Below the pieces are notes generated by a model that saw only the letters and a list, made by a program, of their open reading frames with translations, was not told the DNA's origin and did not search any database. The position numbers and the translations under genes were made by a program. A DNA stretch of 36,710 nucleotides from positions 1 to 36,710 of the forward strand of contig NZ_QJJZ01000029.1 in assembly GCF_003201775.1 (NCBI RefSeq), written 5' to 3'. Each line of letters begins with the position of its first letter. Position 1 is the first letter of the stretch. Below, piece after piece: positions 9,501 to 17,608 of this stretch. Source of the DNA: Arenibacter sp. ARW7G5Y1 (GTDB taxonomy: Bacteria; Bacteroidota; Bacteroidia; Flavobacteriales; Flavobacteriaceae).

Positions 9501-9907
9501 TCTATATAATAATCCGTTGGGTCATAGGTGCTTGGTCGATGGTGCTGGGGCCAGTTAAACTCAATCCCTCCTGAAACCCAAGGGCCGGTAACCCCTACTA
9601 ACGCAGGCTTAATAACCTGGTTATAGTAGACAAAATGTCGTTGACGGATCTTGTCATAGGCCATCTGGATTCTTCCTCCCAATGCAGGAAGCACCATAAT
9701 CTTGATATAATCGTTTTCTATAAAGATTGCTTCCCATTTCTTATCTGTTTTAATATCACTGATCTGCTCCACTACAGGGTTTGGATAAACCGACCCGCTA
9801 CTGCCTTGATAGACTCGTTTCTCTAAAAAAACAGGATACTTTTCAGGTGCTCCCACTTGGTAAGTTGGAATAGTCACAATTTCTTTCCACGCCTTAACTA
9901 TATTCAT
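6578..9907 (-). CDS. DUF5107 and TPR-repeat protein
   Basis: A 1109-residue protein without a signal peptide, so probably cytoplasmic. Residues about 1-400 match the DUF5107 pattern, a galactose-mutarotase-like beta fold. Conserved-looking stretches include LPALGGRIQMAYD, GGIEFNWPQHHRPSTYD and LWWANPALAVNDHY. Residues about 440-1100 hold many tetratricopeptide-like helical repeats (for example NNAMGLWNLKKGQFNKALPY and FFNKGLTLRFLGKIDEAYDA). No catalytic mechanism can be assigned. It lies between an MFS sugar porter (104-base gap) and a GH2 enzyme (184-base gap), all on one strand, which suggests a role in handling the imported sugar. It could be a glycosidase or epimerase with a TPR scaffold; this is inference. 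Confidence 0.82.
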   Translation of the reverse strand: MNIVKAWKEIVTIPTYQVGAPEKYPVFLEKRVYQGSSGSVYPNPVVEQISDIKTDKKWEAIFIENDYIKIMVLPALGGRIQMAYDKIRQRHFVYYNQVIKPALVGVTGPWVSGGIEFNWPQHHRPSTYDPTDYYIEENKDGSVTVWVSEVERMFRTKGMAGFTLYPNKAYLEVKGQLYNRTPHAQTFLWWANPALAVNDHYQSVFPPDVNAVYDHGKRDVSEFPIAKGVYYKVDYSPGTDISRYSTIPVPTSYMAITSQYDFVGGYENDTKGGLIHVADHHISPGKKQWTWGNGDFGRAWDRNLTDQDGPYIELMCGVYTDNQPDFSWMHPYEEKTFKQYFIPYYNVGMVKNATKEALINLELESGEATVKVYVTSVYHNCTIQLLNGQNVIFDEVVSLSPKDGFEKKVLLKNAVYENLIAILKDKDGAVLVSWSPEDYSHQEIPDPAKAAKDPNQVESVEQLFLIGLHLEQYRHATYDPTAYYLEALSREPGDVRNNNAMGLWNLKKGQFNKALPYFDRAIATLTKHNPNPYDGEPFFNKGLTLRFLGKIDEAYDAFFKSCWNAAWQDAGYFNLAQIDCAKGNLTKALELVNKALIKNWHNHKARHLKALLLRKLGRTEESGRLIKESLAIDPLNFGVYFEHYILTKESNYKASFKKSIRDNAHNYIEYSLDYAQVGQFEEAIHLLQVYMEEKEEVYPMALYFLGWYYEQRNENELAKQQYKLAQKMPSDYCFPSRLEEVVVLQAAIDMNPCDDMAPYYLGNFWYAARQYENARICWETSLKLNNNNPICLRNLALLYYNKEDKKTLAREYLERAFQLDSNNPRLLMELDQLYKKMNVPIDQRLELLENNSSLMVARDDLYLEKINILNLKSHYKKAFSKLKERQFHPWEGGEGKVPFQYITTHIELAKEALQSANYKVAKTLLESAQIYPHNLGEGKLFGAQENDIFYWLGCTYEKLGNNDKAKEYWEKASVGLNNPEPAIFYNDQQPDKIFYQGLALSKLNRQKEAQQRFKNLLDYGNKHQNDVVRLDYFAVSLPDLLIWEEDLNARNYIHCQYLIGLGELGLNHTENAISAFRRVIEKDRYHLSAVVHLKMAQKIGSKLADRKEV

Positions 9908-10011
9908 AATTTTAAATACTACTATTTTACCTTATTTAACATTAGAAGCCTATGAGCGTGGTATTAACATGACCTATACCAGCCCGTCCGTTTTAATGAT
10001 TATTTATAATT

Positions 10012-11412
10012 TTAATCCTTCTTCGCGAATTCCATTTCAATTTCTTCCAAGCTCCTACCTTTAGTCTCTGGTAATTTATTCTTAATAAAAATATACCCTC
10101 CAACACATATTAAACTATACACCCAAAAGGTCCCATAAGAGCCTAGCGCCTTGTTCATTATGGGAAAAGTAAACACCAGAACAAAGGAGGCAACCCATAA
10201 TGAAAAAGTAGCAACTGACATTGCTACACCCCGAATGCGATTGGGAAATATCTCTGATAGAACTACCCAAGTTATGGGTGCCAAAGACATAGCATAAATA
10301 GCAATAGCAGTAACTACCAATATGAGAACAGGTAATCCATTAAATTCAAAATAATAAGCACCTCCTAGAAGGGCATAAACAAAAGCTAACCCTATACTGC
10401 CAAAAAGCATTAATTTGCGACGTCCCCAGCTGTCCACAGTGCGCATGGCAACAAAGGTAAATATCAAGTTTACACTGCCTGTAATGACAATATTAAAAAG
10501 CATATCTCCCACACTATACCCGGCTGCGGTAAATATTTCGTCGGCATAATTGAAAATGATATTAATACCGCACCATTGCTGAAAAACTGCCAATACAATA
10601 CCTATTACGAATATAGATGTATGTTTTTTGTTCTTTAGTTGGGAAGATGGGACCATTGTTCCTTTATCTTTTTTTAAGGTCAATTTCATGTTTCGTACTT
10701 CGCCTAAGGCATATTCTCTACCTCCAATTTTCTCCAGGACTTTAGTTGCTTCTATATCTTTGCCCATTTTCGCGAGAAATCTGGGACTCTTCGGAACAAG
10801 AAACATTAAAAAGAAGAAAAGACCCGCAGGGATAAGTTCAGCCCAGAACATCCAGCGCCAACCGTTTTGCCCGTTCCAAGAAGCATGTATTTCAGAAGCA
10901 CTAAAATTGGCGGGAATCGCTTCTGCAATACCCCAATTGGCCAGTTGTGCGGCCAATATACCCAAAACAATGGTCAATTGATTAATTGCAACGAGCTGTC
11001 CGCGGTATTTAGCAGGAGCTACCTCTGCAATATACATGGGTGAAAGGGTAGAAGCTAGGCCAATACCTACACCTCCTAGCAAACGATAAACAATAAAAAT
11101 CGTAAATCTATCGGTAAAGCCGGTGCCAAGAGCGGACAGGGTAAAAAGGGCTGCGGCCAAGATCAGGGAATTTTTCCGACCCCATTTGTCCGACAATAAA
11201 CCCGAAAGTATAGCACCTAATACACAGCCTACCAATGCGCTGCTCATGGCCCAACCTTGTAATGTAGGTGAACTGACTATGTTGAAGTATAGTTCATAAA
11301 ATGGTTTTGCGCCCCCTATCACTACCCAATCATATCCGAACAGGAAACCGCCCATGGCAGTAACCAATGCCAGAAATAGAAGGTATGAAATGTTTATCTC
11401 TGAATTATTCAT
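10012..11412 (-). CDS. MFS sugar porter (sugar:H+ symporter type)
   Basis: A 466-residue inner-membrane transporter of the sugar porter group (XylE/AraE/GLUT type). Sugar porter signatures are visible: GGFLFGYDWVVIGGA in helix 1, DKWGRK after helix 2, PMYIAEVAPAKYRGQ after helix 4, the second-half signature DSWGRRK, and the C-terminal PETKGRS with a following EEIE. The hydrophobic pattern fits 12 membrane segments. It is the first gene of the minus-strand series with the DUF5107 protein and the GH2 enzyme, and is divergent from an AraC regulator 152 bases away. It probably imports the monosaccharide released by this module. The substrate cannot be decided; xylose, arabinose, galactose and glucose are all known for the family. 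Confidence 0.9.
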   Translation of the reverse strand: MNNSEINISYLLFLALVTAMGGFLFGYDWVVIGGAKPFYELYFNIVSSPTLQGWAMSSALVGCVLGAILSGLLSDKWGRKNSLILAAALFTLSALGTGFTDRFTIFIVYRLLGGVGIGLASTLSPMYIAEVAPAKYRGQLVAINQLTIVLGILAAQLANWGIAEAIPANFSASEIHASWNGQNGWRWMFWAELIPAGLFFFLMFLVPKSPRFLAKMGKDIEATKVLEKIGGREYALGEVRNMKLTLKKDKGTMVPSSQLKNKKHTSIFVIGIVLAVFQQWCGINIIFNYADEIFTAAGYSVGDMLFNIVITGSVNLIFTFVAMRTVDSWGRRKLMLFGSIGLAFVYALLGGAYYFEFNGLPVLILVVTAIAIYAMSLAPITWVVLSEIFPNRIRGVAMSVATFSLWVASFVLVFTFPIMNKALGSYGTFWVYSLICVGGYIFIKNKLPETKGRSLEEIEMEFAKKD

Positions 11413-11564
11413 TTTAGCCTTAAATTGTCTTTAGTTAAAAGTTTGCCTTCATCAATTCCAATGGTTTAAATAAGCAAAACATGGGCAACTTCCATGGATT
11501 ATTCTCTAATTTGTAAATTTACACCTTGTAGTTTACTATATAAATAGATAAATGACCGAAATAT
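11413..11564. promoter_or_regulatory. Divergent promoter region with a 10-bp palindrome
   Basis: This 152-base AT-rich spacer separates the divergent MFS porter and AraC regulator and must hold both promoters. It contains a perfect 10-bp palindrome, GTAAATTTAC, at 11513-11522, a plausible operator. No confident Bacteroidota -7/-33 pair was found. Confidence 0.4.
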
Positions 11565-12446
11565 ATGGACAATTCCACTATTAAAGAAGGGTTTTTAGGG
11601 CAGAGGATGATTGTATTACCAAATGAAGTTATACACCGTTTAAGTTCCAAACCTATTACCCGTTCGTTTTATGTAACTGATATGGGCTATTACCCTAAAG
11701 CAAACTACCATCATAGGAAGCGAAAAAAGGGGGTAGGCGAATATATTTTTATTTATTGTTCCGAAGGAGAGGGTTGGTACGATGTGGATGATGAAATAAC
11801 ACCTGTTTTTCCTAATCAGTATTTCATTATACCCAGGAACACAAAACATAGTTATGGTGCACACAAAAGTAATCCATGGAGTATTTACTGGATGCATTTT
11901 AATGGCTTATTAGTGAATGATCTAATTGAACGATATCGTTTGAAGGCTAAAAGAACCATAGCGGTTCCATTCGAAAGTGGACGGATCGCTCTATTCGACC
12001 AAATTTTTAAAATATATAAAAGTAGTTATATCGAACCTCAAATGGAATATGCAAGCATTTCGGCCCTAAACTTCCTAAGTTCCTTTATTTATGATGACAC
12101 TAATAATTTACGTACTGATAATTATGAAAATCTAGTGGATTCAATTACAGAGTTTTTGACCGACAATATAGATAAGTCGTATACTTCTGAGGATATAGCA
12201 CTAAAGTTTAATTACTCTTCCTCTTATATATTCAACCTTTTTAAAAAGAAGACCGGATATTCCCTGATTCATTTTTTTAATTTAAAAAAAATTCAAAAGT
12301 CATGTGAGTACATTAAGTACACCGATTTAAATATTAAAGAGATTAGTTACAAAGTAGGTTTTCAAGACCCACTATACTTCTCCAGGCTTTTTAAAAAGTA
12401 TATGGGTGTTTCTCCGAAGTCATATAGAACACAGATAGAAAATTGA
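11565..12446 (+). CDS. AraC-family transcriptional regulator (module A)
   Basis: A 293-residue protein with an N-terminal cupin-like sensory domain (about 20-160; FIYCSEGEGWYDVDD, PRNTKHSYGAHKSNPWSIYW) and a C-terminal AraC double helix-turn-helix (about 190-290). In the DNA-binding domain the first HTH contains YTSEDIALKFNYSSSYIFNL and the second contains IKEISYKVGFQDPLYFSRLF, ending in the usual FKKYMGVSPKSYR. It is divergent from the MFS/DUF5107/GH2 set and is therefore probably their sugar-responsive activator. Beyond its stop codon no intact gene occurs for about 1.8 kb. Confidence 0.9.
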   Translation: MDNSTIKEGFLGQRMIVLPNEVIHRLSSKPITRSFYVTDMGYYPKANYHHRKRKKGVGEYIFIYCSEGEGWYDVDDEITPVFPNQYFIIPRNTKHSYGAHKSNPWSIYWMHFNGLLVNDLIERYRLKAKRTIAVPFESGRIALFDQIFKIYKSSYIEPQMEYASISALNFLSSFIYDDTNNLRTDNYENLVDSITEFLTDNIDKSYTSEDIALKFNYSSSYIFNLFKKKTGYSLIHFFNLKKIQKSCEYIKYTDLNIKEISYKVGFQDPLYFSRLFKKYMGVSPKSYRTQIEN

Positions 12447-12678
12447 TTTATAATTACTAGGCGGATTCTATGTGCCCTAAATATTAATCTCTTTTTTAAT
12501 AAAAATCTTAATCTAAGTCTTTATTTCGAACATTTTATGGAACTAATTAAAAACTATTATTAGGAGTTAAAAATATTTTCCATCTAATTCAATTCCCCTT
12601 TAGTTAACTCCCTTTCCTGATAGTCCTCAGTATAGAGAAAGTTATTAAATTCACCTAACAATTTACAAACCGCTTTTG

Positions 12679-12722
12679 TGTCAGACAAGAAGTCGCCGGT
12701 TCAACTCCAATATTCCCATCAA
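12679..12722 (+). other. Degenerate tRNA-like 3' half (tRNA-Ala-like)
   Basis: The stretch ACAAGAAGTCGCCGGTTCAA, followed by CTCCAATATTCCCATCAAC, has the layout of a 3' anticodon stem, variable loop, T arm and acceptor end. From memory it lines up with the 3' half of flavobacterial tRNA-Ala (CAAGAGGTC, CGGTTCGACTCCGATATTC) with several mismatches. The T stem no longer pairs properly, so it cannot be a working tRNA. It may be an old attachment site. The assignment rests on recalled sequence and is weak on its own; the terminator-like hairpin and integrase scrap just downstream add support. Confidence 0.35.
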
Positions 12723-12727
12723 CAAAC

Positions 12728-12763
12728 AAAGGGCTCCCAAGAGATTGAGTGCTTTCTTTTTTT
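12728..12763 (+). terminator. Terminator-like hairpin after the tRNA-like sequence
   Basis: AAAGGGCTC pairs with GAGTGCTTT (one mismatch, one G-T) around a 10-base loop, followed by C and a run of T. It starts a few bases past the tRNA-like segment, mirroring the tRNA-Asp and terminator arrangement at the left end of the window. Confidence 0.4.
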
Positions 12764-12916
12764 AAGATTGCACGTAGATTACATGTGGTTTTTTGTGATT
12801 ATTTTCCATTTTTTCGCCATTAATTTCTCAAACTTCTTTTTCATTTTTCTACGATAAGGGTTCTTCTTGCTGGGCTGCACCCCTCATACAGGCGTCAAAG
12901 ATTATTAATTATCACA

Positions 12917-13033
12917 AAGGAGTTAACCATCGACTACCTAAATTTATATAAACAGCATACCAATAATGTTCTGGACAAGGCGAATGATCTTTTGTTACCT
13001 AGCAGATTTCATATAAAAAAGCCGAAGATTTGA
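12917..13033 (+). pseudogene. C-terminal scrap of a tyrosine recombinase
   Basis: The frame reads KELTIDYLNLYKQHTNNVLD, then KANDLLLPS, and ends at TGA 13031. It matches the C-terminal end of Bacteroidota integrases, where the catalytic Tyr is followed by LKSF and then by VLD-AN-L, as in the integrase at the left edge (GIYLKSFTNHVLDDANELV). The rest of the gene is absent. Its sequence differs enough from the left-edge integrase to come from a different element. Confidence 0.55.
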
Positions 13034-13389
13034 TGAATTTTCGTCCATTAACACGCCCCTATGTATTATCCTTAGGACGTATTTATTAAAATCTTCGATA
13101 TATACTTAAAGTTTAATTTTGTAGTCCGAAATGCTAGGTAGGTTTTCATTGCCTTTTACACCTTTGCTTAAACCCATTTCATAAGGTTAAGTGACAGTAA
13201 ATTGCTATTTACACCTTTAATTCTCATAAAACATTTGGATTTAAATGACTCAAAAGCATAAATTTGAGCCATTATGGCATAGTATTAAGTTAGAAATTCC
13301 CATACTTTTTACATGATACTATTAAAAAACGTTCTGCGAATGGTGTTGAAATATTTTTTCATATTTACTGTATCTATTAAGCTTTGCCA

Positions 13390-13865
13390 TTAGTCTTCCA
13401 CTAATACGTGCTTTGGATAGTTTATCCCCATAACATCATACCTTTTCGACATATCCTTTAGTCGATTTTTAAAATCGCTCCAATTTCTAGTTTTCTGTGG
13501 GGACCAAAACACTTCGGACAAGGCTGTCATTCCGGGAAGGGTCATATATTCTACCTGCTTTTCTGTTTTCATATTCGGTCCAAACATTACCTTGTGCCCC
13601 AAGGACGAACCTTTCCTCTTCCTTATCCAGTTCCTCTGGAATTGGATTATTAGGAGTACACTTTTTCCAAGGGCAGAAACTCATCAAAGGCCAAAGGTTC
13701 ATTAACCTTATCCTCTACATGGTAAAAATTAAAATAATTATGGGTCCTAGGTGTCATGATAACATCGTGATGTTGTTTGGCGGCTTGAATTCCTCCTTTT
13801 TCGCCACACCAAGACATAACCGTGGCGTTAGGGGCCAAACCTCCTTTCAAAATCTCGTCCCATAA
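13390..13865 (-). pseudogene. GH20 beta-N-acetylhexosaminidase, C-terminal remnant
   Basis: On the minus strand about 160 codons of the C-terminal part of a GH20 enzyme can be followed through three frames. They are WDEILKGGLAPNATVMSW to LPLEKVYS, then NPIPEELDKEEERFVLGAQG to NVWTEY, then KTEKQVEYMTLPGMTALSEV to the end at HVLVED. The first join is a 1-base insertion near 13651 and the second a 2-base deletion near 13570. The N-terminal three quarters, including the catalytic Asp-Glu pair, are missing. No function is possible. The complete gene would have removed terminal N-acetylhexosamine, so the glycan once used by this locus may have contained HexNAc. Confidence 0.85.
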
Positions 13866-13878
13866 AAAGCTGCTAAAC

Positions 13879-14007
13879 TTAAATTTTTACCATGTCAATT
13901 GTTAAAGACTGAGTATAACGTTTACTGCCTTTTTTGGTTATTTCGGCACGCGAATCGGCTGAAAAATTTTCTAATAGTTCATAGATTAGGAACTTCTCTG
14001 ACAAATT
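13879..14007 (-). pseudogene. Unidentified short open fragment
   Basis: A 42-codon open stretch on the minus strand (FLIYELLENFSADSRAEI, then TKKGSKRYTQSLTIDMVKI and stop) has protein-like composition but no start codon, and I do not recognise it. It directly precedes the GH20 remnant in the same orientation and may be the end of another deleted gene. The rest of 14008-14227 shows nothing recognisable beyond the sulfatase stop region. Confidence 0.2.
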
Positions 14008-14227
14008 TCAATTGTCAAGATTTATTTAAAGGTTTAACTGTTTGTTATTCCAATTATATACGTGTACAAGTTTATATAATTCTTAACGCTTAAAAAATAG
14101 ACAAAAGATTCAATTACAAAAAAAATGCGTTGTACTGTATCAGAATAAAACAATACTTCAGGTTTATGCATGGTAAATCCCTCTTAAATTTTAATTACAC
14201 AAAAATGTAAATACGGACTTAAGGGGC

Positions 14228-16030
14228 CTATTCCTTCAGTCTGACATATACATAATACGCTCCAAGTGCATCTCCTTCATTGGTATAAAACCACGTTTGC
14301 ACGTCAACCAATCCTTTTTTTAATGGCATGGATATTTCTACACTCTGGGCCGATGGATTTACATCTACTAATCTTTCCATACCATTGATTTTTATTCGTG
14401 CACTGGTAATGTTATAAATTGTACCCTGTGGTTTTTCCCCCCATTGTTTCAGTTCAATGTCATTATCCCTACTCACAATTTCTGGAGTCGTGGCATTTAA
14501 GGACAATCCACTCTCTTTTGGCCAACGTCTTAATTCAAAAACATATTCTCCAGCCTTCTCAATTTCCACAGGCCAAATGCCATTTGATATTTTACCTTCA
14601 CGTACAGTTGACTGTCCAACAATAAGATTTGGCTTGTCATTATTATTCTTCCAGTACCAATCCTGAGCTGTTAGCAATATCTCCGGCGCTTGGGTGGAAC
14701 CCAATATCAGAGGGTGATACTCATTGTCATTTACACTTATATCGGTCCAAATTTCTTCGTATTTTTTTCGTAGGGCTTTTACAATTTCAGGATATTGCAT
14801 GGCAACATCTTCTTTTTGTGCAAAATCATTCTCCATGTCATAGAGTTCCTTTCCATTTATCAATCTCCATTTTTTATGTATAAGGGCATTGGTATTCCAC
14901 TTAACAGGGGTAGGCAACCTTTGTTGTTCCACCAATAAATATCTTTCGTTCAAATCCGTTTTCTTTCCTAACAACAATGGCTTTAATGATTGGCCATCAA
15001 ATTTAATATTGTCATCAACTTTTAGGTTACAGAGGTCAATAAAAGTGGGTAGTAAATCCATTACTGAGGTTAATTCATGAAAAGCATAGTCTCCCATTAT
15101 ATTCTTCTCTGGCCAGTAAATAAAACACGGTACTCGATGGCCTCCCTCGTAAACCGACCCTTTGCTTCCTCGCATACCAGCTTTATTGTGATTATTAGGC
15201 ATAGCGGAACCATTGTCGGTTAAGAATATAAGTATTGTATTCTTTTCAAGTTTTGATTCTTTTAGAAAATCTCTGAGCACTCCGATATTATGATCTACAC
15301 GTTCAATACTAGCATAAAAGTTTGATACATTTTCATTAAGTTCTTTATTCAAATATTTATCGGCCCATTTTTGCAGTACGTTATTAGGGCCATGTGGTGC
15401 ACTTGTAGCGATATATGCAAAAAATGGTTTATTATGATTTTTTTTCATGAAGGTAATCGCTTCTTCAAAAAAAACATCAGCGGAAAATCCTGAATACTTT
15501 GTAGGTTGATTGTTGTGAAAATAAGTGTCGTTCATTCTATCATTATCCCAATAATCCACCATTTGACTTACGGAACCCGCTTTGTGAATAACCGACTCCT
15601 GAAATCCTCTATCTAAAGGTCTAAAGGGGTAATCATCACCAAGGTGCCATTTGCCAAATATACCTGTGGCATAACCGTTGTCCGAGAAGGCATCTGCCAT
15701 TGTCAATTCAGTTTTACGAATTCTTTCCCGTCCCAATACCGTATGCCAAACACCTACGCGATGGGTATATTTACCCGTCATCAACTGGGCCCTAGTAGGA
15801 GAACAAGTGGGGTTCACATGAAAGTTCTCCAATCGCATGGATTCACTATGCAATAAATCCATATTTGGTGTTTCAACAAATGCATTTCCATTTGCAGCTA
15901 TATCTCCATACCCCTGATCATCGGTCATTATTACAATAACATTCGGAGGTGTTTCTTTCTTGGAATTACAACTAACCAGCAGAAAACCAGCTAACAACAT
16001 CATTGATAAATGCTTAAAATCGCTTTTCAT
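14228..16030 (-). CDS. Lipoprotein sulfatase (S1 / arylsulfatase family)
   Basis: A 600-residue sulfatase that would remove sulfate esters from the glycan. A lipobox LVSC with Cys21 predicts a lipoprotein. The N-terminal metal site MTDDQGYGD (Asp37, Asp38) is present. The formylglycine motif C-x-P-x-R is complete (CSPTR, Cys76 to Arg80) and is followed by AQLMTGKYTHRVG. GKWHLG, SAPHGP and FLTDNGS complete the active site. The C-terminal ~130 residues form an extra beta-rich domain. It needs a formylglycine-generating enzyme, which is not in this window. It follows the GH29 gene by 57 bases on the same strand, so both are probably co-transcribed. The S1 subfamily and the sulfated position cannot be assigned by eye. 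Confidence 0.92.
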   Translation of the reverse strand: MKSDFKHLSMMLLAGFLLVSCNSKKETPPNVIVIMTDDQGYGDIAANGNAFVETPNMDLLHSESMRLENFHVNPTCSPTRAQLMTGKYTHRVGVWHTVLGRERIRKTELTMADAFSDNGYATGIFGKWHLGDDYPFRPLDRGFQESVIHKAGSVSQMVDYWDNDRMNDTYFHNNQPTKYSGFSADVFFEEAITFMKKNHNKPFFAYIATSAPHGPNNVLQKWADKYLNKELNENVSNFYASIERVDHNIGVLRDFLKESKLEKNTILIFLTDNGSAMPNNHNKAGMRGSKGSVYEGGHRVPCFIYWPEKNIMGDYAFHELTSVMDLLPTFIDLCNLKVDDNIKFDGQSLKPLLLGKKTDLNERYLLVEQQRLPTPVKWNTNALIHKKWRLINGKELYDMENDFAQKEDVAMQYPEIVKALRKKYEEIWTDISVNDNEYHPLILGSTQAPEILLTAQDWYWKNNNDKPNLIVGQSTVREGKISNGIWPVEIEKAGEYVFELRRWPKESGLSLNATTPEIVSRDNDIELKQWGEKPQGTIYNITSARIKINGMERLVDVNPSAQSVEISMPLKKGLVDVQTWFYTNEGDALGAYYVYVRLKE

Positions 16031-16087
16031 TTCGAATTCTTTTTTAGAGTTTTTTAATTAAAATTTTTGGATGACTTTCTATAATAG

Positions 16088-17485
16088 TTATGGATTTGTA
16101 ACATCATAAACTGAAAACTCCAAAATTTGTGATTTTCCTATTGATTCCAGAACTTTTAACCGAACTGCAGAAACTTCTTTGTCATCAAAGCGGTGAATAA
16201 ACTTATTTCCAATGCAAGAACCTTCAAAAATCATGTGCCAACCGCCTTTAGTTTTTCCTTCCAGAATAAACTTTCTAACGCGCTCTCCCTTTGAAATATC
16301 TTCCATTAATACTACTTGATTGATATTTTGTTTATTTGCAAATTTAATGCTTAACTGATATCCTTCGCCCGAAACCGATTTTACAGGAGAATCAAAACGG
16401 CGTTTTATTTCATCCCCAAACTCTTTCAAACGTTTTACATCAGGTTCAGGTATAATGCCATCCGTGTTGGGTGTTACTCCTAAAATTAGGGTTGTATTAT
16501 GACCCACAGAATTGTAGTACATTTTAACCAATTTATCTAGAGGATATATGATATCTTCCCTATTGGGCTCCCAAAACCAGTCATGACCTCCGTGCCCACG
16601 TAAAGGGGCATCACTCATAGCAGGCATATAGTAATTTCCATTAGGGTCTCCTGTTTTTAATAGCTGATAATTATTGGCTCTTATTTCCTTTTTAGCTGAT
16701 TCACCCGCCCCTGTAGATAAATAGGGGAATGTGCCCCAACTGGGATACGGAACAGTTCCAGTCTCACTACCACCCCAGCGCATATCGGAACGCTGTAAAT
16801 TATGATAGAACAAACTGTTAGGCTGGAGTTTATCAAAAATTGATAGCACGTCCGGACCTCCTTGTTCAGGGCTGTGTGCACCACCATCGAACCAGACAAT
16901 AGCCCAATCCCCATAATTGGCAAAAATTTCTTCTACAACATTTTCTATCATAGTATTGTAATACTGTTGTCTATGCTCCGCAAATGTTCCCACTCCTTCT
17001 ACTTTAAAATCATGAACACCATAGAAAGCATTCCATCTTGTTCCAATATAAACCCCCGGAAGAATTCCATACTTCTCGCAGGAGGCCTTAAAATCACGAA
17101 GGATATCCCCCTTCCCCTCTTGCCATTTTAAGGCTTTCATGCAATAAGGGGTTGCATTACTCTGATGAAAAAAAAAACCCGTCTCGTGACTAACTGTAAA
17201 AATCGCTGTTTTAAATCCTGCATCTTTTAGAGATTTGATCCATTGGTCCATATCGTAATTTTTTGGATCAAAAGTGTTGTAATCCTTTACAGGGGTTATT
17301 CTCACCTCTTTCTGCACATAGAATTCACCATCAAAAACATGCATATCCCAACAGACCAAAGCTGCTAGTTCGGTATTTTGCCATTGTAATTGTTCGGGGG
17401 TAGGAATGGGAACTTGATGTTGTGCTCCCATGTTCACAAAAAGTGTAAAAATTAAACTTAAAGTAAGTAAATATCTACTGTTCAT
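16088..17485 (-). CDS. GH29-type alpha-L-fucosidase, divergent
   Basis: A 465-residue protein with a signal peptide (MNSRYLLTLSLIFTLFVNMG, then A-Q). The alpha-L-fucosidase barrel follows: WIKSLKDAGFKTAIFTVSH, GKGDILRDFKASCEKYGI, GVYIGTRWNAFYGV, and the nucleophile region AIVWFDGGAHS with Asp200. A beta-sandwich domain occupies the C-terminal ~100 residues. The usual K-H-H-D-G-F fucose-binding motif is replaced by SHETGF, unlike the canonical GH29 at 32362-34482. It may therefore act on an alternative fucosyl or galactosyl linkage. Gaps of 57 bases to the sulfatase and 123 to the alkaline phosphatase suggest an operon. Periplasmic or outer-membrane-facing location is inferred from the signal peptide. 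Confidence 0.85.
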   Translation of the reverse strand: MNSRYLLTLSLIFTLFVNMGAQHQVPIPTPEQLQWQNTELAALVCWDMHVFDGEFYVQKEVRITPVKDYNTFDPKNYDMDQWIKSLKDAGFKTAIFTVSHETGFFFHQSNATPYCMKALKWQEGKGDILRDFKASCEKYGILPGVYIGTRWNAFYGVHDFKVEGVGTFAEHRQQYYNTMIENVVEEIFANYGDWAIVWFDGGAHSPEQGGPDVLSIFDKLQPNSLFYHNLQRSDMRWGGSETGTVPYPSWGTFPYLSTGAGESAKKEIRANNYQLLKTGDPNGNYYMPAMSDAPLRGHGGHDWFWEPNREDIIYPLDKLVKMYYNSVGHNTTLILGVTPNTDGIIPEPDVKRLKEFGDEIKRRFDSPVKSVSGEGYQLSIKFANKQNINQVVLMEDISKGERVRKFILEGKTKGGWHMIFEGSCIGNKFIHRFDDKEVSAVRLKVLESIGKSQILEFSVYDVTNP

Positions 17486-17608
17486 ACGATATTATTTAGT
17501 TCAGTACAGTGTTCCAATATTTTAATTTGGCATATCCTTGATTTTAGTTAATTCAACAATAGCCAATTAATATCTTAACCTTAAAATAAATGTGATCCGT
17601 AAAATATT

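Larger units (their letters stand above)
12447..13389. other. Gene-poor junction with mobile-element debris
   Basis: There is no intact gene in these 943 bases. The identifiable pieces are a tRNA-like 3' half (about 12679-12722), a terminator-like hairpin (12728-12763) and the C-terminal scrap of a tyrosine recombinase (12917-13033). The rest, especially 12447-12678 and 13034-13389, is AT-rich sequence in which I see no coding or RNA signal. Confidence 0.6.

Noticed and set aside
13497..13865. 122-residue plus-strand ORF
   Set aside because: It is the antisense shadow of the GH20 remnant.
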